Positions 8,337 through 15,079 of a stretch of DNA of 17,567 bases are shown in pieces. The stretch's first letter is position 1. Each line of letters begins with the position of its first letter. The stretch lies in NCBI GenBank assembly GCA_025360685.1, contig JANYBR010000165.1, positions 1-17,567 of the forward strand, given 5' to 3'. The notes under the pieces are model-generated. The model made no database searches, was not told the origin of the DNA, and saw only the letters and a list, made by a program, of their open reading frames with translations. Source of the stretch: Pseudomonadota bacterium. Lineage in GTDB: Bacteria; Pseudomonadota; Alphaproteobacteria; Micropepsales; Micropepsaceae. The translations under genes were made by a program, and so were the position numbers.

Positions 8337-9113
8337 TTATTCTGCTGCCTTGGACAAGGTAGGTCGGGTCACACAGACGGCCCGGAACCCTTCGGCACTG
8401 TAGCGTACCAGGCGTGGCTCGATCTCATCGAAATCCTCGCCGTGGCAAAGCCCGCCGGACAAGTGCTCGATGGCGCCATTGGCCATGTTCACCGTCAGCA
8501 GCGCGCCGGAAAACATGTGATAGCTCCAGTACAGATCCCGTTCGTCCGCGTCCGGCATCGCCTTGCGCAGTAAGCCGATGAACCGTTTCAGGATGGGGTC
8601 GAATTTCTGTGAGAAAATCTCCGCCAGTTCGGGCGCGGACGTCAGATTTCCGACGAAGGCGCAGAAATTGCGCCAACCCTGACCGCCCTGCCGGTTGAGG
8701 CTGAACATCGGCCGCAGGAACACCGCGATGATCGGTTCCAGCTCGTATTGGCCGCTGTTTTCGGCTTCGTAGCGGTCCATCTCCCGCATGCGTTCGGCGT
8801 TGAGAACATCCGCGCGCCGCGCGAAAACCGAGTCGAAAACACCGCGCTTGGACTCGAAGTAATAGTGCAACAACGCCGTATCGACGTTCGCCAGATCCGC
8901 GATCTCGCGCATGGTGACGCCATAGATTCCGTGCCGGGCAAAGAGTTCTTCCGCTGCGTCAAGAATTCGCTCGCTGGTGGCAAGACTTCGTTGCGCACGC
9001 TTTGAGGCCTTATCCTCCAAAAGCGCCCTTCGGAACGGCCGCCTGCCCTTACGGGCCGTGCGATCCCTGTCTTTGCGGCCCACGGTAGGGGCGGAAGTTC
9101 CGTGCATACTCAC
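8337..9113 (-). CDS. TetR/AcrR-family transcriptional regulator with basic N-terminal arm
   Basis: A 258-residue regulator. The TetR_N helix-turn-helix lies at about 47-93 (ERILDAAEELFARHGIYG, VTMREIADLANVDTALLHYYF, ESKRGVFD). The rest is a helical ligand-binding and dimerisation domain with LYWSYHMFSGALL, a pattern common in large-pocket TetR proteins. An Arg/Lys-rich extension of about 45 residues precedes the HTH, which is longer than usual. The GTG at 9113 has AGGGGG upstream at about 8-nt spacing; an ATG two codons later (9107) is possible. The gene faces away from the CCAATGAA-rich region and the PMH-like operon, the usual layout of a divergent repressor and its targets, so it is the likely reader of those elements. 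The ligand is unknown. It ends 80 bp before imuA, but the SOS promoter makes imuA independent. Confidence 0.9.
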   Translation of the reverse strand: MSMHGTSAPTVGRKDRDRTARKGRRPFRRALLEDKASKRAQRSLATSERILDAAEELFARHGIYGVTMREIADLANVDTALLHYYFESKRGVFDSVFARRADVLNAERMREMDRYEAENSGQYELEPIIAVFLRPMFSLNRQGGQGWRNFCAFVGNLTSAPELAEIFSQKFDPILKRFIGLLRKAMPDADERDLYWSYHMFSGALLTVNMANGAIEHLSGGLCHGEDFDEIEPRLVRYSAEGFRAVCVTRPTLSKAAE

Positions 9114-9348
9114 GCTCTTGTCCCCCTAAAGGAACAGCAACAGAGCTGTCCGTCAGCTAAAGTTTACATCATTTGGGACACCTCTAAACCTTAAACGAGG
9201 TCGAAGGAAATCTATCTCTGACCGCAAGCCGGACGATCCCGGCGGATCGTTAACGCTCGCTGACAGATCCGTGGCCTTCCAGACACACCTTTGTAGATTT
9301 ATTAAATGACCAATGAAAATGTCTTTGACAATAAAATTGCCGATATGC

Positions 9349-9378
9349 ATGACTCATTGTCCAATGAATAACTATAAT
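9349..9378 (+). promoter_or_regulatory. Candidate promoter with operator palindrome between -35 and -10
   Basis: ATGACT (9349-9354), an 18-base spacer and a perfect TATAAT (9373-9378) form a sigma-70-like promoter reading rightward. The palindrome TCATTGTCCAATGA (9354-9367) overlaps the end of the -35 element and fills most of the spacer, an arrangement in which a bound repressor excludes RNA polymerase. The predicted start, near 9385, is just ahead of the short reading frame that follows. Confidence 0.6.
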
Positions 9379-9392
9379 GCTTTGTAGGGGGT

Positions 9393-9482
9393 ATGTTCGT
9401 GTTGGACAAAAGCAATTCCGCCAAGTTTCTCACTGCGCTTCTGGTGTCAACCGCCTCCATAGAGCTGCACTACAAGCTCTAA
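9393..9482 (+). CDS. Putative 29-residue micropeptide (or the body of a small RNA)
   Basis: A 29-codon frame lies between a TATAAT promoter and a strong terminator. It starts MFVLDKSNSAKF, has a hydrophobic/small-residue middle (LTALLVSTAS) and ends IELHYKL before TAA. AGGGGG (9386-9391) is too close to the ATG at 9393 but is seven bases before an in-frame GTG at 9399, which would give 27 residues. I do not recognise a family. A short peptide ending in a Glu/Tyr-containing tail recalls precursor peptides of modified cofactors such as PqqA, but there is no maturase in the window and the resemblance is weak. It could also be a leader peptide, or the unit may work as a roughly 155-nt RNA. The promoter carries an operator-like palindrome, suggesting TetR control. 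Confidence 0.4.
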   Translation: MFVLDKSNSAKFLTALLVSTASIELHYKL

Positions 9483-9503
9483 GTTCCAGTCTTGAGAAAC
9501 AAG

Positions 9504-9540
9504 AAAACGGGTGCCGGGAAACCGGCGCCCTTTTCGTTTT
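9504..9540 (+). terminator. Strong intrinsic terminator closing the small transcription unit
   Basis: GGGTGCCGG (9509-9517) pairs with CCGGCGCCC (9522-9530) over nine positions with one G-U pair, closed by a GAAA tetraloop and followed by TTTTCGTTTT. The preceding AAAAC can pair with GTTTT at the 3' end, so it could also act in the opposite direction. It lies 22 bases after the stop of the 29-codon frame and about 320 bases before the PMH-like gene, so that gene needs its own promoter or antitermination. Confidence 0.85.
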
Positions 9541-9860
9541 CAGACGCGACCCTTCCAAAATTTTCGTCTTCAACCAATGAATTTCATTGGCGAATTTTTC
9601 GACAGCTTGATATTAATTTATTGCTCAATGAATCATCGACGCGACCGGCCTTCGTTCGCTTTGAGCGATTTGACTGGCTTACCCACCACATGACGCTCTC
9701 CCAGGAGCTCGACTGTGGCAGAATCCACCGGTCTGTGCTCCTCCTCGGGCAGGGCCGGGGGATTTTCATTTCTGCCGGTAACTTTACCGCGCACTCGCGC
9801 AGCAATTGAGCGCGCGTATCTCAGGGTGCAAGCTTCACCGAATTCGCGGACTTCGGGCTC
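9541..9860. other. Intergenic leader region of the PMH-like operon
   Basis: This 320-base stretch holds no convincing gene. Its left part contains the 17-bp palindrome CCAATGAATTTCATTGG and the ATGAATCAT half-symmetric site around 9628. A weak rightward promoter is possible: TTGGCG (9587-9592), 18 bases, TATTAA (9611-9616), with the palindrome covering its -35 element. The right part, 9640-9860, shows nothing I can identify except a long untranslated leader candidate. Confidence 0.5.
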
Positions 9861-11381
9861 ATGCCTCTCAACATCCTCTTCATAACGGCGGACCAATGGC
9901 GCGCCGAATGCCTGTCCGTGCTCGGACATCCTGTGGTCCACACCCCGAACCTTGATGCCCTGGCGCGCGATGGCGTTCTGTTCGCCAAGCACTTCGCGAA
10001 TGCCGTGCCGTGCGGCCCGTCGCGCACCTCGCTGCACACGGGCATGTATCTGCAGAACCATCGCTCCGGCACCAATGGCACGCCGCTCGATGCACGCCAC
10101 ACCAACTGGGCGAAGGAGGCCGCCACCGCCGGCTATGACCCGGTACTGTTCGGGTATACCGACACAAGCCTCGATCCGCGCGAACTGGAGGAAGACGATC
10201 CCTGGCTTCGCACCTATGAGGGTCCGCTACCCGGCATTCGTCCGCTCGTACTGATGGGCGAGACGCCTTATCCCTGGACCGACTGGCTGAAGTCGAAAGG
10301 CTATTCGGTGCCCGAGCCGATCGCGCGCGCCTACTCGTATCGCGCCGACGGTCCTGACTACGAAGACGGGGCTCCCGTTCCCAAACCGCTCGCCTATCCG
10401 TCCGAGGTGGACGACACGAACTTTTTGGTCGACCGCTGCATAGATTATATCCGCGATGCGAAGGAACCATTCATCGCGCACCTGTCTATCCTGCGGCCGC
10501 ATCCGCCCTTCGTTGCGCCCGAGCCCTACAATGCGCTGTACGACCCGGCGACAGTGCTAGGATTTTCGCGCTTGAAAACGCCTGATGAGGAAGCGGCCCA
10601 GCATCCCTGGCTCGCGCACCAGCTCGCGCGGCGCCAATACCGCGCCAGCGCGGACGAGAAAAAACTGCGCCGGATGAAGGCGGTCTATTACGGCCTGATG
10701 AGCGAAGTCGATGCCGCGCTCGGCCGGCTTTTCGCGTTCTTGAAGCAAACGGGCCGTTGGGATGACACGATGATCATCTTCACCTCCGACCATGGCGAGC
10801 AGATGGGCGATCATTGGCTGCTCGGCAAGTGCGGCTACTTCGATGCCTCCTATCGCATTCCGCTGATCGTGCGCGATCCGCGCCGTGCGGCCGATGCCGG
10901 ACGCGGCAAGACGGTGGAGCGCTTCACCGAAAATGTCGACATCATGCCGACCATGCTGCAGGCGATCGGCGTGGACATTCCACTGCAATGCGACGGACTG
11001 TCTCTGCGGCCGTTCGTTGAAGGGCGCGCCGCGCCCGACAATTGGCGCACAGAAGCGCATTGGGAGTTCGACTTTCGCGATCCGGCGGACGATACGGCTG
11101 AGCGTCGCCTGAGGCTTACCTTGCATCAGTGCACGATGAACATCATCCGCGACGACCGCTACAAATACGTCCACTTCACCAAGCTGCCGCCGCTGCTGTT
11201 CGACCTCGAAAAAGATCCCGACGAATTCACAAATTGCGCCGGCGATCCGCGCTACCTGCCAATCGTCCTGGATTACGCCCAGAAACTCCTGTCCTGGCGT
11301 ATGAATCATGACGAGCACGCTTTGACGCACATTTCGCTCACCCATGACGGACCGGTGTCGCGTCCGTCCGCCCGCTATTGA
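9861..11381 (+). CDS. Formylglycine-dependent phosphonate monoester hydrolase/sulfatase-family enzyme
   Basis: A 506-residue alkaline-phosphatase-superfamily hydrolase that resembles the rhizobial and Burkholderia phosphonate monoester hydrolases along its whole length. Cys51 in CGPSRTSLHTG is the residue converted to formylglycine, the catalytic nucleophile. Metal ligands are Asp11 and Gln12 (ITADQWRAE) and Asp310-His311 (TSDHGEQMGDH). Other expected active-site residues are visible: Asn72, Tyr99 with Thr102 nearby, His214 in RPHPPF, and Lys323. Characterised PMHs cleave phosphonate monoesters, phosphodiesters and sulfate esters promiscuously, so the natural substrate is open and a sulfatase role is equally possible. 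No signal peptide is present, so it should be cytoplasmic. The C-terminus keeps the PMH-type RYKYVHFTKLPPLLFDLE segment. It heads a probable operon with tetR and the FGE gene. Confidence 0.9.
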   Translation: MPLNILFITADQWRAECLSVLGHPVVHTPNLDALARDGVLFAKHFANAVPCGPSRTSLHTGMYLQNHRSGTNGTPLDARHTNWAKEAATAGYDPVLFGYTDTSLDPRELEEDDPWLRTYEGPLPGIRPLVLMGETPYPWTDWLKSKGYSVPEPIARAYSYRADGPDYEDGAPVPKPLAYPSEVDDTNFLVDRCIDYIRDAKEPFIAHLSILRPHPPFVAPEPYNALYDPATVLGFSRLKTPDEEAAQHPWLAHQLARRQYRASADEKKLRRMKAVYYGLMSEVDAALGRLFAFLKQTGRWDDTMIIFTSDHGEQMGDHWLLGKCGYFDASYRIPLIVRDPRRAADAGRGKTVERFTENVDIMPTMLQAIGVDIPLQCDGLSLRPFVEGRAAPDNWRTEAHWEFDFRDPADDTAERRLRLTLHQCTMNIIRDDRYKYVHFTKLPPLLFDLEKDPDEFTNCAGDPRYLPIVLDYAQKLLSWRMNHDEHALTHISLTHDGPVSRPSARY

Positions 11382-11473
11382 ATCACGCTGGTCTGAGGTA
11401 ACGCGCGTCCGCCGCACTGGCGCAGCAGGTCGATTTGGTTTAGCAAATCTGGCCACAGTGGAGCTTTTCAATC

Positions 11474-12148
11474 TTGGAATCCGTCGACCAGCTTGATGGC
11501 GTCCTGCCAGTCAACCAGGCGCGCAGCCGCGATGCCCGCGACCGCCTGCTGCAAGCAGGCGAGCGCGTGTTCGCCAAGCTCGGCTACGACGCGGCCCATG
11601 TGACGGACATCGCATCCGCGGCGGGCTGTTCGGTCGGCAGCTTCTATCGCCGCTTTCGCGACAAGGAAGCATTCTTCAAGGCGCTGCATCACCGCTTCAA
11701 TGAGCGCAATCTGGAGAACTCCGCACGTTTCTTCACATTGCCGCAGTGGCAGAGCGAGCCAAGCGCGGTGATGGTGCGCGCACTCATCGAAGGAACCGCG
11801 CATGTCATGAAGCGCAATCATGGATTTTTTCGCGCTTTGTTTCAGCGTTCGCTGGCCGGTGCGGGCGCCGACTATTGGCCCCAGATGCGCGCCGGAACCC
11901 GGCGGCAAGGCGAACTCCTTGCCGAGTTCCTCGCTGCACGCGGCGAGGGCACGGCCGAAAAACTTTCCGAGGCCTGCGTATTCGCACTGCGCTCCATCGA
12001 TGGCGCGCTGGTTCATCGCATGCTCAATGACGGTCCTTATGTGGACGAGGAATTTGTGATCGACTCGCTGTCGCGCATGGCATTGTCCTATCTCGGCATA
12101 CCGGACCATGGCGCCTTGAACATCAAGAGTCCGACCAAGCGAAAATGA
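11474..12148 (+). CDS. TetR-family transcriptional regulator (second)
   Basis: A 224-residue regulator whose N-terminal HTH (about 19-67) reads RDRLLQAGERVFAKLGY, VTDIASAAGCSVGSFYRRF, RDKEAFFKAL, typical of TetR_N. The C-terminal half is a helical ligand-binding domain without recognised motifs. The start is a TTG at 11474 with GGAG (11460-11463) ten bases upstream; no better in-frame ATG precedes the HTH. It lies 92 bp after the PMH-like gene and its stop overlaps the FGE start (ATGA), so it sits inside the operon between the hydrolase and its presumed activating enzyme. Autoregulation of the operon is plausible. It is not a close duplicate of the TetR protein at 8337-9113. Confidence 0.88.
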   Translation: MESVDQLDGVLPVNQARSRDARDRLLQAGERVFAKLGYDAAHVTDIASAAGCSVGSFYRRFRDKEAFFKALHHRFNERNLENSARFFTLPQWQSEPSAVMVRALIEGTAHVMKRNHGFFRALFQRSLAGAGADYWPQMRAGTRRQGELLAEFLAARGEGTAEKLSEACVFALRSIDGALVHRMLNDGPYVDEEFVIDSLSRMALSYLGIPDHGALNIKSPTKRK

Positions 12149-13158
12149 ATCGCTCCGCGACGCTCGCTGCGCTGACAATCGGCGTCGTCGCGTGCGCGGC
12201 GGCGGCATGGCTCAACCGTAGCGGCGAGACTGCAGCTCTCGCCGCGTCGAGCTCGCGCTGCCCTGACGTGACGGCGTCCAGGTCACATCGCGACATGGTG
12301 TGGATTCCAGCAGGCACCTATTTGCAGGGCGACACCGTCTATCCGGAAGAAGGGCCAGTCCGGAAGGTTCGCGTTGGTGGTTTCTGGATGGACCGGCACG
12401 AGGTGACAAACGCCGAGTTTGCAGTTTTCGTGAAAGCGACGCGGTATGTGACGACCGCCGAGCGGCCGATCGATCGCGTCGTGCATCCCGAACTTTCCGG
12501 CGACATGCTGAAACCAGGCGCCGCCGTTTTCTTCCCGCCGAAGGAAATCCGCGGCATGGAAGACATCTCGCAATGGTGGCGCTATGTGCCTGGTGCGAAT
12601 TGGCGCCGGCCGGCGGGACCTCAAAGTACGATTGTCGGCCGCGAGAATTATCCCGTTGTCGAAGTCAGCGAAGCGGACGCGCTCGCCTATGCGCGTTGGA
12701 AGGGCCGCGAGCTGCCGAGCGAGGCGGAGTGGGAGTGGGCGGCACGCGGGGGCAACCCAAACGCGGGCATGGATCATGACCAGCCCAAGAACGCCAACAC
12801 CTGGCAAGGAATTTTCCCGGTTCTGAACAGCGGCGCGGATGGCTTTAGCGGACTTGCGCCGGCGGGTTGCTATCGCGCCAATGCCTATGGCCTGTACGAC
12901 ATGATCGGCAATGTCTGGGAGCTGACGTCCGATGTCTTTCTTCCGCATCATGGCGACGAGCCCGGTCCGGATCAGATGCCGATGCTGGGCCAGGGCAAGC
13001 GCTATGTGATCAAAGGCGGTTCGTTCCTCTGCGCGCAGAACTATTGCATGCGCTACCGCTCGGGCTCGCGCGAGGGACAGGAGGCCGACTTGGCCGCCAG
13101 CCATCTTGGTTTCCGCACCATCCTGCATGCGCCGCGAACTGGTCCGGGCGCACCGTAG
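12145..13158 (+). CDS. Formylglycine-generating enzyme (FGE/SUMF1 family) with N-terminal export or lipoprotein signal
   Basis: A 337-residue FGE-sulfatase domain protein (about 51-326). FGE uses copper and O2 to oxidise the Cys of a CxPxR motif to formylglycine, activating sulfatases and PMHs. Diagnostic segments are MVWIPAGTYLQGD, FWMDRHEVTNAEF, LPSEAEWEWAARGG, YGLYDMIGNVWELTSDV and GGSFLCAQNYCMRYR. Cys296 and Cys301 in the last segment correspond to the copper-binding, redox-active pair of bona fide FGEs, and LGFR closes the domain. Unlike a typical cytosolic bacterial FGE, it starts with MNRS and a hydrophobic stretch to about residue 23, with a possible lipobox VVAC at Cys17 or a later signal-peptidase site, suggesting export. 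An in-frame ATG at 12295 would give a cytosolic form. The ATG at 12145 overlaps the tetR stop. Confidence 0.92.
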   Translation: MNRSATLAALTIGVVACAAAAWLNRSGETAALAASSSRCPDVTASRSHRDMVWIPAGTYLQGDTVYPEEGPVRKVRVGGFWMDRHEVTNAEFAVFVKATRYVTTAERPIDRVVHPELSGDMLKPGAAVFFPPKEIRGMEDISQWWRYVPGANWRRPAGPQSTIVGRENYPVVEVSEADALAYARWKGRELPSEAEWEWAARGGNPNAGMDHDQPKNANTWQGIFPVLNSGADGFSGLAPAGCYRANAYGLYDMIGNVWELTSDVFLPHHGDEPGPDQMPMLGQGKRYVIKGGSFLCAQNYCMRYRSGSREGQEADLAASHLGFRTILHAPRTGPGAP

Positions 13159-13191
13159 AGCGGTTATTTGTTTCGACTGATTTTTCCAACC

Positions 13192-13309
13192 CGTCATCGC
13201 CCGCTCGACGCTGACGCTTGAGCCATGCGGGCGACCCAATTAGTTTCTGCAAGAACGGAAGATGGGTTGCCCGGACAGGCCTAGCAACAGCGTGGGCCGG
13301 GCAATGACG
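13192..13309. repeat. Inverted pair of REP-like palindromic units
   Basis: Two 49-base arms, 13192-13240 and the complement of 13261-13309, match at 34 positions. Each starts CGTCATYGCCCG and ends with CGGGCRACCCA, and each can form its own hairpin (for example TCGCCCGC with GCGGGCGA in the left arm). The element lies between the convergent FGE and FAH genes, where it could act as a bidirectional transcription stop. The organisation matches extragenic REP doublets. Confidence 0.75.
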
Positions 13310-13343
13310 AAAGTGGAGCAAGAAAGATCAAACCAACACAACT

Positions 13344-14195
13344 CTAATCCTCCGGCACCATCTTGGCGCTGAGATAGCCGATCTTGTCGATCTCGACGCG
13401 CACCGTGTCGCCGTTCTTGAGCAGGTTCGGCGGTTTCATCGATTGGCCGACGCCGCCGGGCGTGCCGGTGAAGACGATGTCGCCGGGCTCCAAGGTCATC
13501 GCCTGGCTGAGATAGGCGATCTGGTCGAAACAGTTGAAGACGAGATTCTTGGTGTTCGAATTCTGCCGCGTCTGTCCGTTCACGATGCAGCGGATGCCCA
13601 GCGCATGCGGATCGCCGATCTCGTCGGATGTGACGATCCAGGGTCCGAACGGGGCATGCGTGTCGAAGGATTTTCCGACCAGCCATTGTGCGGTGTGGAA
13701 CTGCCAGTCGCGCACGCTGATGTCGTTGCCCGCGGCATAGCCGAAGATCACGCCTGGTGCCTGTTCCTTCGACACATGGCGGCAGCGCTTGCCGATAACG
13801 AAGACAAGCTCGGCTTCATAGTCGATCGCCGCGGACGCCTTGGGCATCTGGATCGGATCGTACGGTCCGTTCACCGCGTTCGGCAGCTTTGAGAACCAGA
13901 TCTGCCGCTCCGGCGTCGCAGCTCCGCTCTCGGCGATGTGGTCGGCATAGTTGAGGCCGATCGCCAGGATCTTCTGTGGACGCGGCACGGGCGCCAGCAG
14001 ATGGACGTCCGCCACCCTGTAGCGCGGCTGGGTGTTCGCGGCGATGCGCGCGACTTTGTCTTTGTGCTTTGGCCAATTGGCAATGAGTTCGATCATGCCG
14101 GACGGCACGTCCTCTCCGGTGAGATCGACGATCTCCTCGCCTTTCACCACGCCGATCCGTTCGTGGTTGTCAGCCTTAAATGTCGCCAGCTTCAT
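13344..14195 (-). CDS. Fumarylacetoacetate hydrolase (FAH) family enzyme
   Basis: A 283-residue protein of the FAH superfamily, which cleaves C-C bonds in, hydrates or decarboxylates dicarbonyl compounds using a divalent metal. The core has ILAIGLNYADHIAESG at 76-91, metal ligands Glu127 and Glu129 in DYEAELVFVIG, Asp158 in GNDISVRDWQ, and VFTGTPGGVG at 241-250. Length and N-terminal domain (about 1-66) resemble 2-hydroxyhepta-diene-dioate isomerase, acylpyruvase and 2,4-diketo-3-deoxy-fuconate hydrolase relatives; which reaction it catalyses cannot be decided here. The ATG at 14195 overlaps the stop of the upstream dioxygenase gene (ATGA), so it is the last gene of a three-gene operon. Longer in-frame starts reach only into tauD-overlapping sequence and do not fit the family. 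Confidence 0.92.
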   Translation of the reverse strand: MKLATFKADNHERIGVVKGEEIVDLTGEDVPSGMIELIANWPKHKDKVARIAANTQPRYRVADVHLLAPVPRPQKILAIGLNYADHIAESGAATPERQIWFSKLPNAVNGPYDPIQMPKASAAIDYEAELVFVIGKRCRHVSKEQAPGVIFGYAAGNDISVRDWQFHTAQWLVGKSFDTHAPFGPWIVTSDEIGDPHALGIRCIVNGQTRQNSNTKNLVFNCFDQIAYLSQAMTLEPGDIVFTGTPGGVGQSMKPPNLLKNGDTVRVEIDKIGYLSAKMVPED

Positions 14196-15070
14196 GCGCG
14201 TGCCGCCTTCGGTTTGCTGCCCTTGACGCTGGTGCGCACCATCTCGCGGCGCTGACCGTGATAGTCGTTGAGCGCAAAATGCTGCGTGCAGCGATTGTCC
14301 CAGATCGCCAGGGTTCCCTTCGCCCATTTCAGGCGCCAGGTGAAGTTCTCGTTCACCGAATGACGGAACACATAGCCGAGCAAGCCGTCCGACTCCGCCT
14401 TGCTCCAGCCGGCGATGCGCTGCGTATAGACGGGATTGAGATAGAGAGCGGGCTTTGCCGTCTCGGCGTGGGCAATGACGGCCGGATGAACCTGTTCCTT
14501 ATAGGCGTCCTTCGACGGCTCGATCTTTGTCGACATCTTGTCCTTGACGCCGTCGAGATAACCGCCGGTGCCATAGGCCGGTCCCGCCGAGTGCACCGCG
14601 TTCAACCCCAAAAGCGTGTCGCGTAGCCCCGCCGACAAGGTCTCAAATGCCATGTACTGGTTGGCCCACACAGTGTCGCCACCGATTGAAGGCGTCTCGA
14701 GGCAGTACAGAACGGTGAAGCTGGGCGGCGCGTCGAGATAGGACAGGTCCGTGTGCCAGGCGTTGGCGAAGTTCAACTTCTCGTGCGGCTCCTTCAAGAT
14801 CCGGATGACATGCGGCCGGCCTTCGATCGGCCTGACGAACGGCGTGATGTCGCGGCCTCCGAGCGCATCGGTGAAACGCTCCAGATCGTCGAGCGAGAGC
14901 TTTTGGTCGGGCAGGGCGACGACGAGATGGTCCAATAGTGCGCGCCGGATACCCGCGATCTCTTCCGCGTCATTCGCTTTGGAGAGATCGACCCCAGTGA
15001 CATAGGCGCCGGCCGATCCTCCCGCTGGTGAAACGGTGAGCCGTTCTGTGGTGTGTACCCTTGTCGACAT
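14192..15070 (-). CDS. TauD/TfdA-family Fe(II)/2-oxoglutarate-dependent dioxygenase
   Basis: A 292-residue non-heme iron dioxygenase. The iron triad is His106 and Asp108 (AWHTDLSY) with His264 (CTQHFALNDYHG), and Arg275/Arg279 in RREMVR should bind 2-oxoglutarate. The family hydroxylates a carbon next to sulfonate, sulfate, aryloxy or other leaving groups, coupled to decarboxylation of 2-oxoglutarate to succinate; taurine, alkyl sulfates and 2,4-D are known substrates. The substrate here is unknown, and TauD itself is not implied. The ATG at 15070 is preceded by a textbook AGGAGG. The hydrolase gene ends nine bases upstream and the FAH gene overlaps its stop, so all three are probably cotranscribed. 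No export signal is visible, so it should be cytoplasmic. Confidence 0.94.
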   Translation of the reverse strand: MSTRVHTTERLTVSPAGGSAGAYVTGVDLSKANDAEEIAGIRRALLDHLVVALPDQKLSLDDLERFTDALGGRDITPFVRPIEGRPHVIRILKEPHEKLNFANAWHTDLSYLDAPPSFTVLYCLETPSIGGDTVWANQYMAFETLSAGLRDTLLGLNAVHSAGPAYGTGGYLDGVKDKMSTKIEPSKDAYKEQVHPAVIAHAETAKPALYLNPVYTQRIAGWSKAESDGLLGYVFRHSVNENFTWRLKWAKGTLAIWDNRCTQHFALNDYHGQRREMVRTSVKGSKPKAARA

Positions 15071-15079
15071 CGTGCCCTC

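Larger units (their letters stand above)
9310..9632. promoter_or_regulatory. Cluster of CCAATGAA operator-like elements
   Basis: The octamer CCAATGAA occurs exactly at 9310-9317, 9361-9368 and 9574-9581, with a 7-of-8 version TCAATGAA at 9625-9632. Two copies sit in perfect inverted repeats: TCATTG-TC-CAATGA (9354-9367) and CCAATGAA-T-TTCATTGG (9574-9590). Such symmetrical elements beside a divergent tetR gene are expected of a dimeric TetR operator. Which of the two nearby TetR proteins binds, and whether both spacing variants are recognised, cannot be told from sequence. Confidence 0.65.

Noticed and set aside
9233..9250. Perfect hairpin ACGATCC-CGGC-GGATCGT upstream of tetR
   Set aside because: Seven-pair stem without a following T tract on either strand and no promoter around it; could be a leader structure, but nothing supports a specific role.
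9584..9805. Possible degraded minus-strand gene in the PMH leader region
   Set aside because: One frame gives protein-like text (VELLGERHVVGKPVKS) but there is no recognisable family or start, and it continues antisense into the hydrolase. Not supportable as a pseudogene without a database match.
9492..9809. Plus-strand 105-codon open frame
   Set aside because: It begins inside the terminator's upstream arm, runs through the hairpin and the operator palindrome, lacks a ribosome site and shows no family features.
14196..14327. 44-codon N-terminal extension of the FAH protein
   Set aside because: It lies wholly inside the dioxygenase gene in another frame and does not fit the family N-terminus; the ATG at 14195 gives the expected MKLATF start with an ATGA overlap.
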